A stretch of DNA of 64,000 nt from Sphingopyxis sp. JAI108 (GCF_013410105.1 NZ_JACCCJ010000001.1:1798001-1862000), one strand, 5' to 3'. Counted from the stretch's first letter, positions 7,344 to 16,548 are shown. The notes: generated by a model not told the origin, from the sequence alone. Translations and numbers: made by a program.

Positions 7344-8104
7344 AGCTGAACCTCCAACCCGTCATAGCCCGGTTCTATCCCAGTGGGCAATTCGGCCGCA
7401 AGATCTTCATAATCCATGGTATTATCCATATGCGTGATGATCGCGCGCGGGTTGCCGACCTTCGCCAGCCCCTCCAGCGTCATCTGAAGGTGCGGATGTG
7501 TCGGGTGGGGATACCGGCGTAACGCATCAATCACGAACAGGTCGACGCCTTGAAAAAAATCGACCATCTCGTCCGTAAACTTCGAAAAATCAGTGGCATA
7601 TGCGATCTTGTGCGCACCGTCGCTGAAGATCAGGCCGCTCGCCTTGATCGGCCCGTGCGGCATTTCGATGGCCGACACCTCGATCGGGCCGATCGACTGG
7701 TGGTCCTGGAGATCGATCGGATCGACCGATGCCGGATATCCCGCATTGCCGGCAAAGGCGTAGGTGAAACGCCATTTCAATATGTCGAGCACGTGATCGC
7801 GCGCATAGACCGGCACCGCCGAGCGGCGCAGGTGCATGACCTGACGCAGATCGTCGAGACCGTGAGTGTGATCGGCATGCTCGTGCGTCCAGATGACGGC
7901 GTCGATCTCCCCGACACCCGCGTCGAGCAGCTGCAGGCGCATGTCGGGGCTCGTATCGACGAGAATGCGGAAGCCGCCCAGCGATATCATGATCGATGCA
8001 CGGCTGCGCAAGTTTCGCGGATTGTCGGGGTCGCACTGTCCCCAGTCGTTGCCGATCCGCGGCACGCCCGAAGAAGTCCCGCAGCCCAGGATCCTGAGCT
8101 TCAT
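7340..8104 (-). CDS. MBL-fold hydrolase, PhnP-like
   Basis: Encodes 254 residues. The start ILGCGTSSGVPRIG and the metal motif THEHADHTHG (HxHxDH) identify the metallo-beta-lactamase fold. Further metal ligands are likely in IEMPHGPI, ATDFSKF and ITHMDNT. The closest group is PhnP-type cyclic-phosphate phosphodiesterases, also annotated generically as MBL-fold hydrolases. The gene starts 14 bases after tatD and overlaps the next small gene by four bases. No phn genes are nearby, so a role in phosphonate use is not supported. Confidence 0.85.
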   Translation of the reverse strand: MKLRILGCGTSSGVPRIGNDWGQCDPDNPRNLRSRASIMISLGGFRILVDTSPDMRLQLLDAGVGEIDAVIWTHEHADHTHGLDDLRQVMHLRRSAVPVYARDHVLDILKWRFTYAFAGNAGYPASVDPIDLQDHQSIGPIEVSAIEMPHGPIKASGLIFSDGAHKIAYATDFSKFTDEMVDFFQGVDLFVIDALRRYPHPTHPHLQMTLEGLAKVGNPRAIITHMDNTMDYEDLAAELPTGIEPGYDGLEVQL

Positions 8105-8117
8105 GGGTGCTTTGACG

Positions 8118-8894
8118 TCATGGCGCCGCCTTGTTGAAAAGCGCGTAGAAATTGGCGCTCGTGGCTGCGGCGAGGGTGTCCGTGTCTTCGCGGCGGAGGT
8201 CGGCGAGGAATGCCAGCGTGTCGGCAACGAAGGCGGGTTCGCCGGTCTTGCCGCGATGCGGGACAGGCGCAAGGAAGGGCGAGTCGGTTTCGATCAGCAG
8301 CCGGTCCCGCGGCAGCCATTTGGCGGTCGCCTGAAGGTCCGCGGCATTCTTGAAGGTCACGATCCCCGAAATTGAGATAAAGAGGCCGAGGTCGAGCGCC
8401 TTGCGCGCGAAATCGTCGCTCGCGGTGAAGCAGTGGATCACGCCGGTGAAGGCCGCGCGCGCCATCTCCTCGCCGAGCAGCGCCAGCGTGTCGGCTTCGG
8501 CATCGCGCGTATGGACGATGATCGGCAGGCCGGTCTCCTGCGACGCGTGAATGTGACGGCCGAAACTGTCCTGCTGGCGCAGGCGGTCGCTCTTGTCGTA
8601 ATAATAGTCGAGCCCCGTCTCGCCGATCCCGATCACACGCGGATGCGCGGCGCGTTCGACCAGCTTCGCGGTATCGACATCGGGGTGATGGTCGGCGTCG
8701 TGGGGATGAATACCGACGCTCGCCCACACATCGTCGTTCGCCTCGGCGGCTGCGAGCACATCGTCCCATTCGCTTTCGCGCGTCGCGATGTTGAGCATCG
8801 CGGTAACGCCCCTTGTCCGCGCGCGCGCCAGCACCTCGTTCTGCTGTTCGGCGAGGCCCTTGTAATTGAGGTGGCAATGCGAATCGACGAGCAT
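8118..8894 (-). CDS. tatD: TatD-family metal-dependent deoxyribonuclease
   Basis: Encodes 258 residues. The amidohydrolase-like metal site is visible in VDSHCHLNY, GIGETGLDYYYD, PIIVHTRDAE, GVIHCFTAS and LIETDSPFLAP. TatD enzymes are cytoplasmic 3'–5' nucleases involved in DNA repair and turnover. The start codon shares one base with the metG stop (TAATG), so the two are coupled, and the metG–tatD order is common in proteobacteria. Confidence 0.93.
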   Translation of the reverse strand: MLVDSHCHLNYKGLAEQQNEVLARARTRGVTAMLNIATRESEWDDVLAAAEANDDVWASVGIHPHDADHHPDVDTAKLVERAAHPRVIGIGETGLDYYYDKSDRLRQQDSFGRHIHASQETGLPIIVHTRDAEADTLALLGEEMARAAFTGVIHCFTASDDFARKALDLGLFISISGIVTFKNAADLQATAKWLPRDRLLIETDSPFLAPVPHRGKTGEPAFVADTLAFLADLRREDTDTLAAATSANFYALFNKAAP

Positions 8895-10477
8895 TACGCC
8901 TCTCCTTCCCCTTCTCCCTCAGGCAATTCGAGACGGGGGAAGATCGGTACAGGTTGACCGACCGCGAAACCGCTCGCGACAAGCTTCGCGAACCAGCCGG
9001 TATCGGCCAACGCCGCGAAATCGCGCTCGTCCTCGGCGATGCCCATCTGGTCGAGCAGCTTGTCGGCCGCCGTGGGCACAACCGGGCGGATCGCGATCGC
9101 GAGCGTGCGCACGGCCTGGAAAAGCGTCATTAACACGGCGCGCATGCGGTCGGGATCTGTCTTGCGCAGCGCCCATGGCGCCTGTGTGTCGACATATTGG
9201 TTGCAGGCGAAAACGGCGCGGATCCAGTCTTCGATTCCAACCGAGAATGCGAGCTGGTCGAATTCGCGCGGGAGGCGGACCGCAGCCATGTCGGCGAGGT
9301 CGGTCAACAGGTCAATATCATCTTCGGAAGGCGCATAGTCGTCCGAAAGTTTGCCATCCAGATTCTTGAAAATCATGGATAGGCTGCGTTGTGCCAGGTT
9401 CCCGAAGCTGTTCGCGAGGTCGGCGTTGGCGGTGCGCACAATCGCTTCGGCCGAATAGCTGCCGTCCTGGCCGAAGCTGACTTCGCGGAGCAGATAATAG
9501 CGCAGCGCATCGACGCCGAACCGGTCAGCGAGCGCCATCGGATCGACGACGTTACCGAGCGACTTCGACATCTTCTCTCCGCGATTGAGCAGGAAACCGT
9601 GTCCGAACACCTGCTTTGGCAGCGGCAGGTTGGCGCTCATCAGGAAGGCCGGCCAGTAAACCGTATGAAAACGGACGATATCCTTGCCGATCATATGGAT
9701 ATTCGCGGGCCAGAACTTCCCGAAATCGCTGGTCGGATCGGGGTATCCCAGTCCCGAAAGATAGGTCGTCAGCGCGTCGACCCAGACATACATAACGTGC
9801 CCCGGCGAGCCCGGCACCGGCACGCCCCAATCGAAGCTGGTGCGCGAAACGCTGAGATCCTTGAGCCCGCCTTCGACGAAGCGCAGCACCTCGTTCCGCC
9901 GGCTTTCGGGGCGGATGAAATCGGGCTGCTCCTGGTAGAGCGCGAGCAGCCTGTCCTGATAATTCGACAGGCGAAAGAACCAGCTTTCCTCGACGGTCCA
10001 CTCGACCGGCGTCCCCTGCGGAGAAAGGCGGGTGCCCCCTTCCCCGTCGCTCAGTTCGCTTTCATCGTAAAAGGCCTCGTCGCGAACCGAGTACCAGCCT
10101 TCGTAGCGATCGAGATAAAGATCGCCGTTGGCCTCCATCGCTTTCCAGATCGCCTGCGACGCCGCGTGGTGCGCCGCGTCGGACGTGCGCATGAAATTGT
10201 CATAGCTGATATTCAGCTTGGCATACATCTCACGGAAATATCCCGACATTTCGTCGGCAAGGTCAATCGTTGCGCGGCCCTGGTCTCGCGCGGTCTGGAA
10301 CATTTTAAGCCCATGCTCGTCGGTGCCGGTAATCAGCCGAACATCGCGGCCCCGCGCGCGCTGGAAACGCGCCATGACATCGGTGGCGATCGCTTCATAG
10401 GCATGGCCGATATGCGGACGACCATTGGGGTAGCTGATCGCGGTGGTGATGTAGAAAGGTTCGTTATTTTCGGACAT
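8894..10477 (-). CDS. metG: Methionyl-tRNA synthetase
   Basis: Encodes 527 residues. The class I signatures are present: HIGH as PHIGHAYE near residue 20, and KMSKS as GEKMSKSLG. The CxxC zinc knuckles seen in E. coli MetG are absent around YEGWYSVRDEAFY, so this is the short, zinc-free type that also lacks the C-terminal dimerisation domain. It charges tRNA-Met. It is coupled to tatD downstream and lies 38 bases after holB. Confidence 0.95.
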   Translation of the reverse strand: MSENNEPFYITTAISYPNGRPHIGHAYEAIATDVMARFQRARGRDVRLITGTDEHGLKMFQTARDQGRATIDLADEMSGYFREMYAKLNISYDNFMRTSDAAHHAASQAIWKAMEANGDLYLDRYEGWYSVRDEAFYDESELSDGEGGTRLSPQGTPVEWTVEESWFFRLSNYQDRLLALYQEQPDFIRPESRRNEVLRFVEGGLKDLSVSRTSFDWGVPVPGSPGHVMYVWVDALTTYLSGLGYPDPTSDFGKFWPANIHMIGKDIVRFHTVYWPAFLMSANLPLPKQVFGHGFLLNRGEKMSKSLGNVVDPMALADRFGVDALRYYLLREVSFGQDGSYSAEAIVRTANADLANSFGNLAQRSLSMIFKNLDGKLSDDYAPSEDDIDLLTDLADMAAVRLPREFDQLAFSVGIEDWIRAVFACNQYVDTQAPWALRKTDPDRMRAVLMTLFQAVRTLAIAIRPVVPTAADKLLDQMGIAEDERDFAALADTGWFAKLVASGFAVGQPVPIFPRLELPEGEGEGEA

Positions 10478-10515
10478 GCGCGCGCCTTAGCGGCTGGCGC
10501 GCGCAAGGGAAAGCG

Positions 10516-11508
10516 TCAGCGTGTCGCCTTATCCTGTCGCGGCGCCAGTTCTGCGAGGCAGTTACCGATTTCGAAGCCAACCATCGCGCCGTCATAGGAT
10601 CCGCGGATTGCGTCGCGAACCGTGCGTTGGACGCGATCCCACTGCGCGAGAACCGACGCAATCTGGTCGACGGGGCGCTCGCGCGCGATGCGCGAGAGCA
10701 GGCCCGGCACGATATCGATCACCAGTTCGAGGCGGGCGCGATTGCTGGTGCCGCTGACCTCGCGAGCGAGGGCTTCGCGCAGCCTGTTCTCAGGATCGCC
10801 GCCCGCCGCGATCGCCAGCAATTTTTTCTCCATGACCGCCACGTCGCTGTCGATGAGTGCAAGCGCCTTGCCGGGAACCCCGCCCGACGCGGCAACGATC
10901 GCGCGCACCTCCTCCATCTCGATCATCGGACGCAGATCGTGCAGCCACGATGTCATGACGTCACGAGCAGCAGGTTGAAAACGCAAGGCTCTGCATCGCG
11001 AGCGGATCGTCGGTAACAGGCGTCCCGGTGAGTGGCTGACGAGCAGGAAGAGGGTCTTCGCAGGCGGCTCTTCAAGCGTCTTGAGCAGCGCATTCGCCCC
11101 ATCGGTTTCGAGGTCGTCGACCGCATCGACGATGATCACGCGCCACTCGCCGAGCGACAGCGACAGATGCAGGCGGCGGATCATTTGCCGGACCTGTTCG
11201 ATCGTGATGTTTCGCGCGAGCTCCTTTGCCTTGTCCTTTGGCTGGCGCGCGAGACGCAGGATTTCGGGGTGATTGCCGGCATCGACCAGGCGTGCGGCGG
11301 CATCGTCGCCACGATCATCGAGAAGAGGAGGCGCCTTGCCTTCGCCGCTGCGCCCGTGGGTGACGAGAAAGCGCGCAATCCGCTCGGCAAAAGCTCCCTT
11401 CCCCATGCCCTGCGGCCCCGCCAACAGCCACGCGTGATGGACGCGCCCGCCCTGCCACGCTTCGAGGAACGCCTTTTCGGCCTCCTGATGGCCGATCATG
11501 GTAGCCAT
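10516..11508 (-). CDS. holB: DNA polymerase III delta-prime subunit
   Basis: Encodes 330 residues. It opens with IGHQEAEKAFLEAWQGGRVHHAWLL and the P-loop-like GPQGMGKGAF, then VDAVDDLETDGANALLKTLEEPP and SRCRALRF, the core of the clamp-loader AAA+ domain. Delta-prime is the stator of the clamp loader that places the sliding clamp on DNA. The start overlaps the end of tmk by 13 bases, the standard tmk–holB coupling. Confidence 0.92.
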   Translation of the reverse strand: MATMIGHQEAEKAFLEAWQGGRVHHAWLLAGPQGMGKGAFAERIARFLVTHGRSGEGKAPPLLDDRGDDAAARLVDAGNHPEILRLARQPKDKAKELARNITIEQVRQMIRRLHLSLSLGEWRVIIVDAVDDLETDGANALLKTLEEPPAKTLFLLVSHSPGRLLPTIRSRCRALRFQPAARDVMTSWLHDLRPMIEMEEVRAIVAASGGVPGKALALIDSDVAVMEKKLLAIAAGGDPENRLREALAREVSGTSNRARLELVIDIVPGLLSRIARERPVDQIASVLAQWDRVQRTVRDAIRGSYDGAMVGFEIGNCLAELAPRQDKATR

Positions 11509-12119
11509 TCCGCGAGGTCCGCGAGGATTGCCGCGGTCACCTCTTCGGCGGCCCGGTCGGCGTCGATGATCCGCCAGCGATCAGTTTCAGCCTGGGCCAT
11601 TTCGACAAAGCGCGCGGTGAGGCGCGCCTGATAGTCGAGCGGTTTGTTACCCATGCGATCGTTACCCCCCCGCTCCGCAAGTCGCCGCGCCGCCTCATCG
11701 GGGCTGACGGTGAGCAGAAATGTGCGGTGGGGCATCAATCCTTCCGAACCAAAGCCGTGCAGCGCAAGAAGGTCGGCATCGGTTATCCCGCCCCCGCCGC
11801 CCTGATAGGCCCGGCTCGAATCGACGAAACGGTCGCTTAGCACCCAGGCGCCGCGCGACAACGCCGGCCGGATCGTGCGCGCGACATGATCGGCGCGCGC
11901 GGCGGCGAAAAGCAGGGCTTCGCTTCGTGCGTTCCAGCGGTCGTCGCTGCCTTCCATCAACAGCGACCGGATCGCCTCGGCGCCGGCGCTGCCGCCCGGC
12001 TCACGCGTTGCGACGGCCTCGATGCCGCATGCCTCCAGAGCCGCGGCGACCGAACGGATTTGCGTCGACTTGCCGACGCCCTCGCCGCCTTCCAGCGTAA
12101 TGAAGCGGCCGGGTGTCAC
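11496..12119 (-). CDS. tmk: Thymidylate kinase
   Basis: Encodes 207 residues. The P-loop is LEGGEGVGKST at residues 8–18; the DR-x motif is in VLSDRFVDSSRAYQGGGGG, and the lid region RRLAERGGNDRM follows. It phosphorylates dTMP to dTDP for DNA synthesis. The start is a GTG at 12119; the TGA of a 15-codon upstream frame (12116–12163) overlaps this GTG. It is coupled to holB by overlap. Confidence 0.95.
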   Translation of the reverse strand: MTPGRFITLEGGEGVGKSTQIRSVAAALEACGIEAVATREPGGSAGAEAIRSLLMEGSDDRWNARSEALLFAAARADHVARTIRPALSRGAWVLSDRFVDSSRAYQGGGGGITDADLLALHGFGSEGLMPHRTFLLTVSPDEAARRLAERGGNDRMGNKPLDYQARLTARFVEMAQAETDRWRIIDADRAAEEVTAAILADLAEWLP

Positions 12120-12194
12120 GTCGTTAGCCCGTGAAAGATGAACATGGAAAGCGCATCGTGCATGGACCGGCCGTAACCCGGCAGGTCGCCTTTG

Positions 12195-13169
12195 TCATCT
12201 CGCCGCGGTAGCGTCTGCCCGGCCTTTCGACGTACCGCTGCGCCGGTCTTGCGTCGCAATCGGCAGATCGAGGTGAGCAAAGCCCCAATTCATGAGCCGT
12301 TCCGCCTCTTCGCGGCGCGCCTTTTCGCTGGGCATGCCGGCTACGACCATGACCAGGCGGCGACCATCGCGCTTCGCCGAGCCAAGAAAGCAATAGCCGG
12401 CTTCCGACGTATGCCCCGTTTTGAGCCCGTCCGCGCCTGCAAAGCGGCCTAGAATGGGGTTGCGGTTCGGCTGGACGATCGGCTTGCCGTCGGGCGATAT
12501 CCCGTGCCGGAACTTCGGGATCGAAAAATAGCGGCCATAAGCGCCCGGATGATCGCGGATCAGCCGGTCGGCAAGGAGGACAAGATCGCCCGCGCTGACC
12601 TTGGTGACGCCGCCGTCGGGCCAGCCGCTTGCGGTACCGAATCGACTCGACTTCATGCCAATCTTGGCCGCCATGTCATTTATTCGCTTGACGAAAGCGG
12701 TCTCGCTGCCATCGATGCCAACGGCGAGAACCGATGCCGCATCATTCCCCGAAACGGTGATCAATCCCTTGAGGAGGTTGTCGACCGACACCTTTTCGCC
12801 CGCCCGCAGGAACATGGTGGAACTGCGGCTGCGCGCGCTCCACATCTTCCACGTCGCATCCTCGACGGTAAAGAGCTTGTCGCGCGATAATTCACCCTTT
12901 TCGATCAGGTCGAGTACGACATATGCGGTCATCACCTTGGCCATCGACGCCGGGGCGAAGCGCTTGTCGGCTCCACGCGAGAAGAGAATCCGGCCCGAAT
13001 CGAGATCCTTGAGCATCACGATGGGCGCTTCGGTCGTATAAGGTGCGTGCGCGGCCGGCGTGCTTTTCGCTTGCGCCTTGCCCGCCGATGTCGCCGGATT
13101 CGAAAGACCCAACGCCAAGCCCGACAAGAGAATCGCAGCGGTTCGGCGGAGCAGGATTGGATTGCTCAT
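12195..13169 (-). CDS. dacA: D-alanyl-D-alanine carboxypeptidase (PBP5/6 type)
   Basis: Encodes 324 residues with a signal peptide of about 34 residues. The penicillin-binding triad is complete: SMAK (Ser75, Lys78), SGN (Ser140, Asn142) and KTG (Lys250–Gly252). It removes the terminal D-Ala of peptidoglycan pentapeptides in the periplasm. It lacks the long C-terminal beta domain and amphipathic anchor of E. coli PBP5, ending soon after the catalytic domain. It lies between rlpA and tmk, six bases after rlpA. Confidence 0.92.
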   Translation of the reverse strand: MSNPILLRRTAAILLSGLALGLSNPATSAGKAQAKSTPAAHAPYTTEAPIVMLKDLDSGRILFSRGADKRFAPASMAKVMTAYVVLDLIEKGELSRDKLFTVEDATWKMWSARSRSSTMFLRAGEKVSVDNLLKGLITVSGNDAASVLAVGIDGSETAFVKRINDMAAKIGMKSSRFGTASGWPDGGVTKVSAGDLVLLADRLIRDHPGAYGRYFSIPKFRHGISPDGKPIVQPNRNPILGRFAGADGLKTGHTSEAGYCFLGSAKRDGRRLVMVVAGMPSEKARREEAERLMNWGFAHLDLPIATQDRRSGTSKGRADATAAR

Positions 13170-13175
13170 ATCCGG

Positions 13176-14174
13176 TCAGCGGCTACGTCGGACCATGGCA
13201 TCGCCGAAGCCCTTCGCTTTCGCCGTGCCAAGCGCGCCGCGGGCCTCGGCGTCGCTCGCGAACGGGCCCATCCGCACGCGCCACAGGTTGCCGGCTTTGG
13301 TGACATGCCCGCTGACCGATTTCGCAGCGGTATTGGCGCGGCTTTCGGTGCTGAAGGCGCCTACCTGTACGAAATAATTGCCGGTAGCGGTGACCGCAGG
13401 TTTTGCCGCCGCGGTCCCGGGCTTGGCGGTCTGCGCCGGTTTTGCGGGCTCGGCCTTGGGCGCGGGCATTTTCGTTCCGGGACCTTCGACGATGAAGCGG
13501 TCTTTGCCGGGCTTGCCGGTCGCCGATACGATCGCCGGACTGGCGGGCGCCGACGCCGTTTTCGGTACCGGCAATTCCTTCGCCTTGGCGCGAAGGATCG
13601 CCAACAGCGACTGGGGTGTGGCGATCCTTTCGCGGACGGGCTTGCCGGCACGAAGCTGCGCGCGCTCGGCCACTGGCGGGTTGGTGCGGCGTACGCGGAC
13701 AGCGGTGACGCCATCAACCACACCGAGCTGTTCCGCCGCGCCCCGCGACAGGTCGATCAGTCGGTCGGTGACCATCGGGCCACGGTCGTTGACGCGGACA
13801 AGGATCGTCCGTCCGGTATCGAGCGCCGTCACCTCGACATAGCTCGGCAGCGGCAGCGTCTTGTGCGCCGCGCTGATGCCGGCAGGATCGAAGGTCTCAC
13901 CGTTCGCGGTCGGCTTTCCGGCGAGATCATCGCCATACCAACCCGCATAACCGACCTCGTCATAGTCGGCGACGTCGGTCGGCGTATAGGTCGCGTCGGC
14001 AATCTTGTAGGGATCGCCGATCGTGACCGGCACATCGACCACCCCGGTTTCCGCCGTCGCAGGCACCGGCTTCGTCGTCGGCCCGCTGTCGCGCGCACCG
14101 CCTAAACTACCGCAACCGGACAGCATCAGCGCCGCCCCGGCCATCAGGCCCCCGCCCCTAACGATCGATTTCAT
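13176..14174 (-). CDS. rlpA: Septal-ring lytic transglycosylase RlpA (lipoprotein)
   Basis: Encodes 332 residues from the ATG at 14174. The lipobox LMLSGCGSL is near residue 23, so it is an outer-membrane lipoprotein. The double-psi barrel follows: GYAGWYGDDLAGKPTANGETFD, AAHKTLPLPSYVEVT and VNDRGPM, with the catalytic Asp in NDRGP. A Pro/Ala/Lys-rich linker leads to a C-terminal SPOR domain (NYFVQVGAFSTESRANTAAKSV…WRVRMGPFASDAEA) that binds denuded septal glycan. It overlaps the end of mltB by 17 bases; with mltB and dacA it forms a cell-wall remodelling group. Confidence 0.92.
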   Translation of the reverse strand: MKSIVRGGGLMAGAALMLSGCGSLGGARDSGPTTKPVPATAETGVVDVPVTIGDPYKIADATYTPTDVADYDEVGYAGWYGDDLAGKPTANGETFDPAGISAAHKTLPLPSYVEVTALDTGRTILVRVNDRGPMVTDRLIDLSRGAAEQLGVVDGVTAVRVRRTNPPVAERAQLRAGKPVRERIATPQSLLAILRAKAKELPVPKTASAPASPAIVSATGKPGKDRFIVEGPGTKMPAPKAEPAKPAQTAKPGTAAAKPAVTATGNYFVQVGAFSTESRANTAAKSVSGHVTKAGNLWRVRMGPFASDAEARGALGTAKAKGFGDAMVRRSR

Positions 14175-15219
14175 CCGCCAGCAACCCCACAGACAATGCG
14201 TAAAAATTGGAACAATTATAGTCCAGTATCGCACGATAGTTACCGGTCAGCAAATAGGCGGTCCGGCCAGGGCCGTCGGGTTCGAGCAAAGTCGCCTGCA
14301 CATTGCCGTCGGGCCAGCGTCCGCTGACCGGTTGAATCCCCGCCGCACGCCATTCGGCGATCGAACGCCAGCGGCTGTGACGGTCAAAGACGCGCGGGCA
14401 ACGCGTCGGTGTCAGCCGATTGGCGACCGCGCCACGGTTGAAACTCGCGGGGACGGTGACGGCGACCCCCCACGGCTGCCCCGCGCGCCAGCCGGCATTG
14501 CGGAGGTATGAGCCGATCGATTCGATCGCGTCGGCTTCGCTCGACCAGATACGGGCGACGCCGTCGCCGTCGCCGTCTTCGGCGACGCGCAAATAGACCG
14601 ACGGCAGGAATTGGGGATAGCCAAAGGCGCCGGCCCAGCTGCCTTTCAGCGCGCTGCGCGGCACGCCGCGCTCGACCATGACCATCGTCGCGATCAACTC
14701 GGGTTCGAAAAGGCTGCGCCGGCGCCCTTCATAGGCGAGCGTCGCGAGTGCTTCGGGCAGGTCGAAATTACCCGTTACCTGGCCATAGGCGGTCTCGTGA
14801 CCATAGATGGCGATCATGATGCTCGTCGGCACGCCGGTGCGCTGCTCGATACGAGATAATAGCGGAAGCAACCGGTCGTGGACGCGGCGCCCGCCGCCGA
14901 TGCGCGCCGCATCGACATGCTTTACCCTATAGGGCGCGAAGGCGGGGATCGGGGTGTTCGGGTTCGGCGGGCTGCCCAGATTGTCGCGGTCGAGCGCAAC
15001 GACGCGCGCATTGTAGAGCAGCCCCGCCGTGACGCGATCGAAAGTGGTGCGCGAGACGCCGCGCGCCTGCGCCTTGGGCCATAGCGACTGGACATAAGTA
15101 TCGAATCCGGCATCGCCGCTCTGCGCGTGAAGCGGCGCCGAAGCGGTGAGCATCCATGCCGACAGGAAGGCGGCGGCGATCCCGAAAAGGCGTCCGGTTC
15201 CGAAACGTATAGCTTGCAT
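14158..15219 (-). CDS. mltB: Lytic murein transglycosylase (MltB type)
   Basis: Encodes about 353 residues. A signal peptide ends at SAPLHAQ. The catalytic glutamate is in IYGHETAYGQVTGNFD, and GAFGYPQFLPSVYLR plus the LLTGNYRAILDYNCSNFYALSV ending are typical of the MltB family. The enzyme cleaves glycan strands to anhydromuropeptides. The DGDGDGVARIW segment resembles a calcium loop. Two in-frame ATG codons upstream (15222, 15234) are possible starts; 15219 has the better-placed GGGGA. It heads the long minus-strand run. Confidence 0.9.
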   Translation of the reverse strand: MQAIRFGTGRLFGIAAAFLSAWMLTASAPLHAQSGDAGFDTYVQSLWPKAQARGVSRTTFDRVTAGLLYNARVVALDRDNLGSPPNPNTPIPAFAPYRVKHVDAARIGGGRRVHDRLLPLLSRIEQRTGVPTSIMIAIYGHETAYGQVTGNFDLPEALATLAYEGRRRSLFEPELIATMVMVERGVPRSALKGSWAGAFGYPQFLPSVYLRVAEDGDGDGVARIWSSEADAIESIGSYLRNAGWRAGQPWGVAVTVPASFNRGAVANRLTPTRCPRVFDRHSRWRSIAEWRAAGIQPVSGRWPDGNVQATLLEPDGPGRTAYLLTGNYRAILDYNCSNFYALSVGLLADEIDR

Positions 15220-15366
15220 CATGTCCCCACCCATAGGGCGTGTGTCGCACAGATGCGAGCGGCTTGGCTAGGTCGCGGCGGGACGAGGCGAGTCATTCGC
15301 GCGATGGGTCGAGCGGGCAAGGTTTCGCTTGCCGCCGGGCGCCCGCGCGCTATGGCGGCGGCGCAA

Positions 15367-15456
15367 GGACAGGTGGCCGAGTGGTTTAAGGCAGCGGTCT
15401 TGAAAACCGCCGTGGGTGCAAGCTCACCGTGGGTTCGAATCCCACCCTGTCCGCCA
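15367..15456 (+). tRNA. tRNA-Ser (UGA anticodon)
   Basis: A 90-base cloverleaf with acceptor pairs GGACAGG/CCTGTCC, discriminator G and encoded CCA (15454–15456). The D-arm is GCCGAGTGGTTTAAGGC and the anticodon loop CTTGAAA carries TGA. A long variable arm (GTGGGTGCAAGCTCAC) and the T-arm GTGGGTTCGAATCCCAC follow. The long variable arm and anticodon give serine, reading UCA and related codons. The stop codon of the convergent gene begins at the next base. Confidence 0.97.
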
Positions 15457-16548
15457 TCATGCAAAATGCAGCCGGCGATATTTTCCGCGAAAATAGAGCA
15501 GCGGATCGCGGTGCGGCTCGAACTGCGCGCGGACGACGCGGCCTACAAGGATGAAATGATCGCCCGCCTCGTGCAGCGATTCGCGCTGGCACTCGAACGA
15601 CACGAGCGAGCCACCGAGTAATGGCACGCCCGTTTGCCCCGGCGCCCATGGCTGGTTGGCGAAGCGATCCTCGCCCTTGGCGGCGAAGCGGTTCGACGTC
15701 GGTTGCTGGCCGATCTGGAGCACGTTGACACCGAAATGCGCCGCGTCGCGGAGCGCCGGCGCGGTTCCGGCCGTGTTGGCAATACACACAAGCAATAGTG
15801 GCGGATCGAGCGAAACCGAGGTGAAGCTGTTCGCGGTCAGGCCGACGGGCGTCCCGGCGTCGTCGAGCGCGGTGACGATCGTGATGCCGGTCGCAAAGCA
15901 GCCCATCGCGTCGCGCAGTGTGCGCGGGTCCGATCCCGCCTTGAACTCCATCGCCTCGCGCGGCTGGCGCCGTTCGAGGAATTCGAGAAGCTGTCCGAGG
16001 AGTGCTTCGTTGCGGTCGGACGCGAGCTCCAGGTCGCATTCGTTTATGTCGGCGCTCTCGCCCATGATCAGCGCGGCGTTGAACGCATCGCTGACCGCGC
16101 TGCCCTGCGCGGGTGCAAAACCGCCGCGAACGACGAGTGCGGGGATGGCCAATCGAGCGGGCACGTCGTTCGCGATCGCTTCTTCGTCGACCGGCATGTC
16201 GACCAGCACCAACCCGGCGGCCAGAAGGGCGCCATCGAGCGCCAGCGCGCGCGTCGCTATCCATCCCCCGCGCCCGGCGGTCACGACAACGGGGCGCGAA
16301 CCCATTTGCGCGAGCACCGCGCGCATATCCTCGATATGCGGATCAAGTCCGTCTGCTTCGCTTGCTTCGCGTAGATCGAGATTGACGACGCGCCGCCCCG
16401 AAAGCACCAGCGCATCGGCGACGTCGCGCCACGCGGCACGGCCCTGCCCGACATCGGGTATGAGCAGCACGGCGGGATCATTTTCGTCGCCCAGCATATC
16501 GGCAAACAGGGGAACGCCGCCGAAACCCTTATATTCGATGAGGCTCAA
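15457..16548 (-). CDS. Fusion: catalytically dead alpha/beta-hydrolase domain plus flavin reductase domain
   Basis: Encodes 363 residues in one uninterrupted frame. Residues about 1–195 have the alpha/beta-hydrolase outline (GFGGVPLFADMLG, LLIPDVGQGRAAWRDVADAL, RRVVNLDLRE), but the nucleophile elbow reads TAGRGGW with Gly in place of Ser. No clear acid or histidine is seen at the usual places. Residues about 199–363 are a flavin-reductase-like (HpaC/RutF) domain: AMGCFATGITIVTAL, GLTANSFTSVSLDPPLLLVCI, HFGVNVL and HFILVGRVV. Such domains bind FMN/FAD and supply reduced flavin to monooxygenases. An internal Met at residue 199 could start a free reductase. No partner monooxygenase is adjacent. 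The frame ends directly at the tRNA-Ser 3' end. Confidence 0.8.
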   Translation of the reverse strand: MSLIEYKGFGGVPLFADMLGDENDPAVLLIPDVGQGRAAWRDVADALVLSGRRVVNLDLREASEADGLDPHIEDMRAVLAQMGSRPVVVTAGRGGWIATRALALDGALLAAGLVLVDMPVDEEAIANDVPARLAIPALVVRGGFAPAQGSAVSDAFNAALIMGESADINECDLELASDRNEALLGQLLEFLERRQPREAMEFKAGSDPRTLRDAMGCFATGITIVTALDDAGTPVGLTANSFTSVSLDPPLLLVCIANTAGTAPALRDAAHFGVNVLQIGQQPTSNRFAAKGEDRFANQPWAPGQTGVPLLGGSLVSFECQRESLHEAGDHFILVGRVVRAQFEPHRDPLLYFRGKYRRLHFA

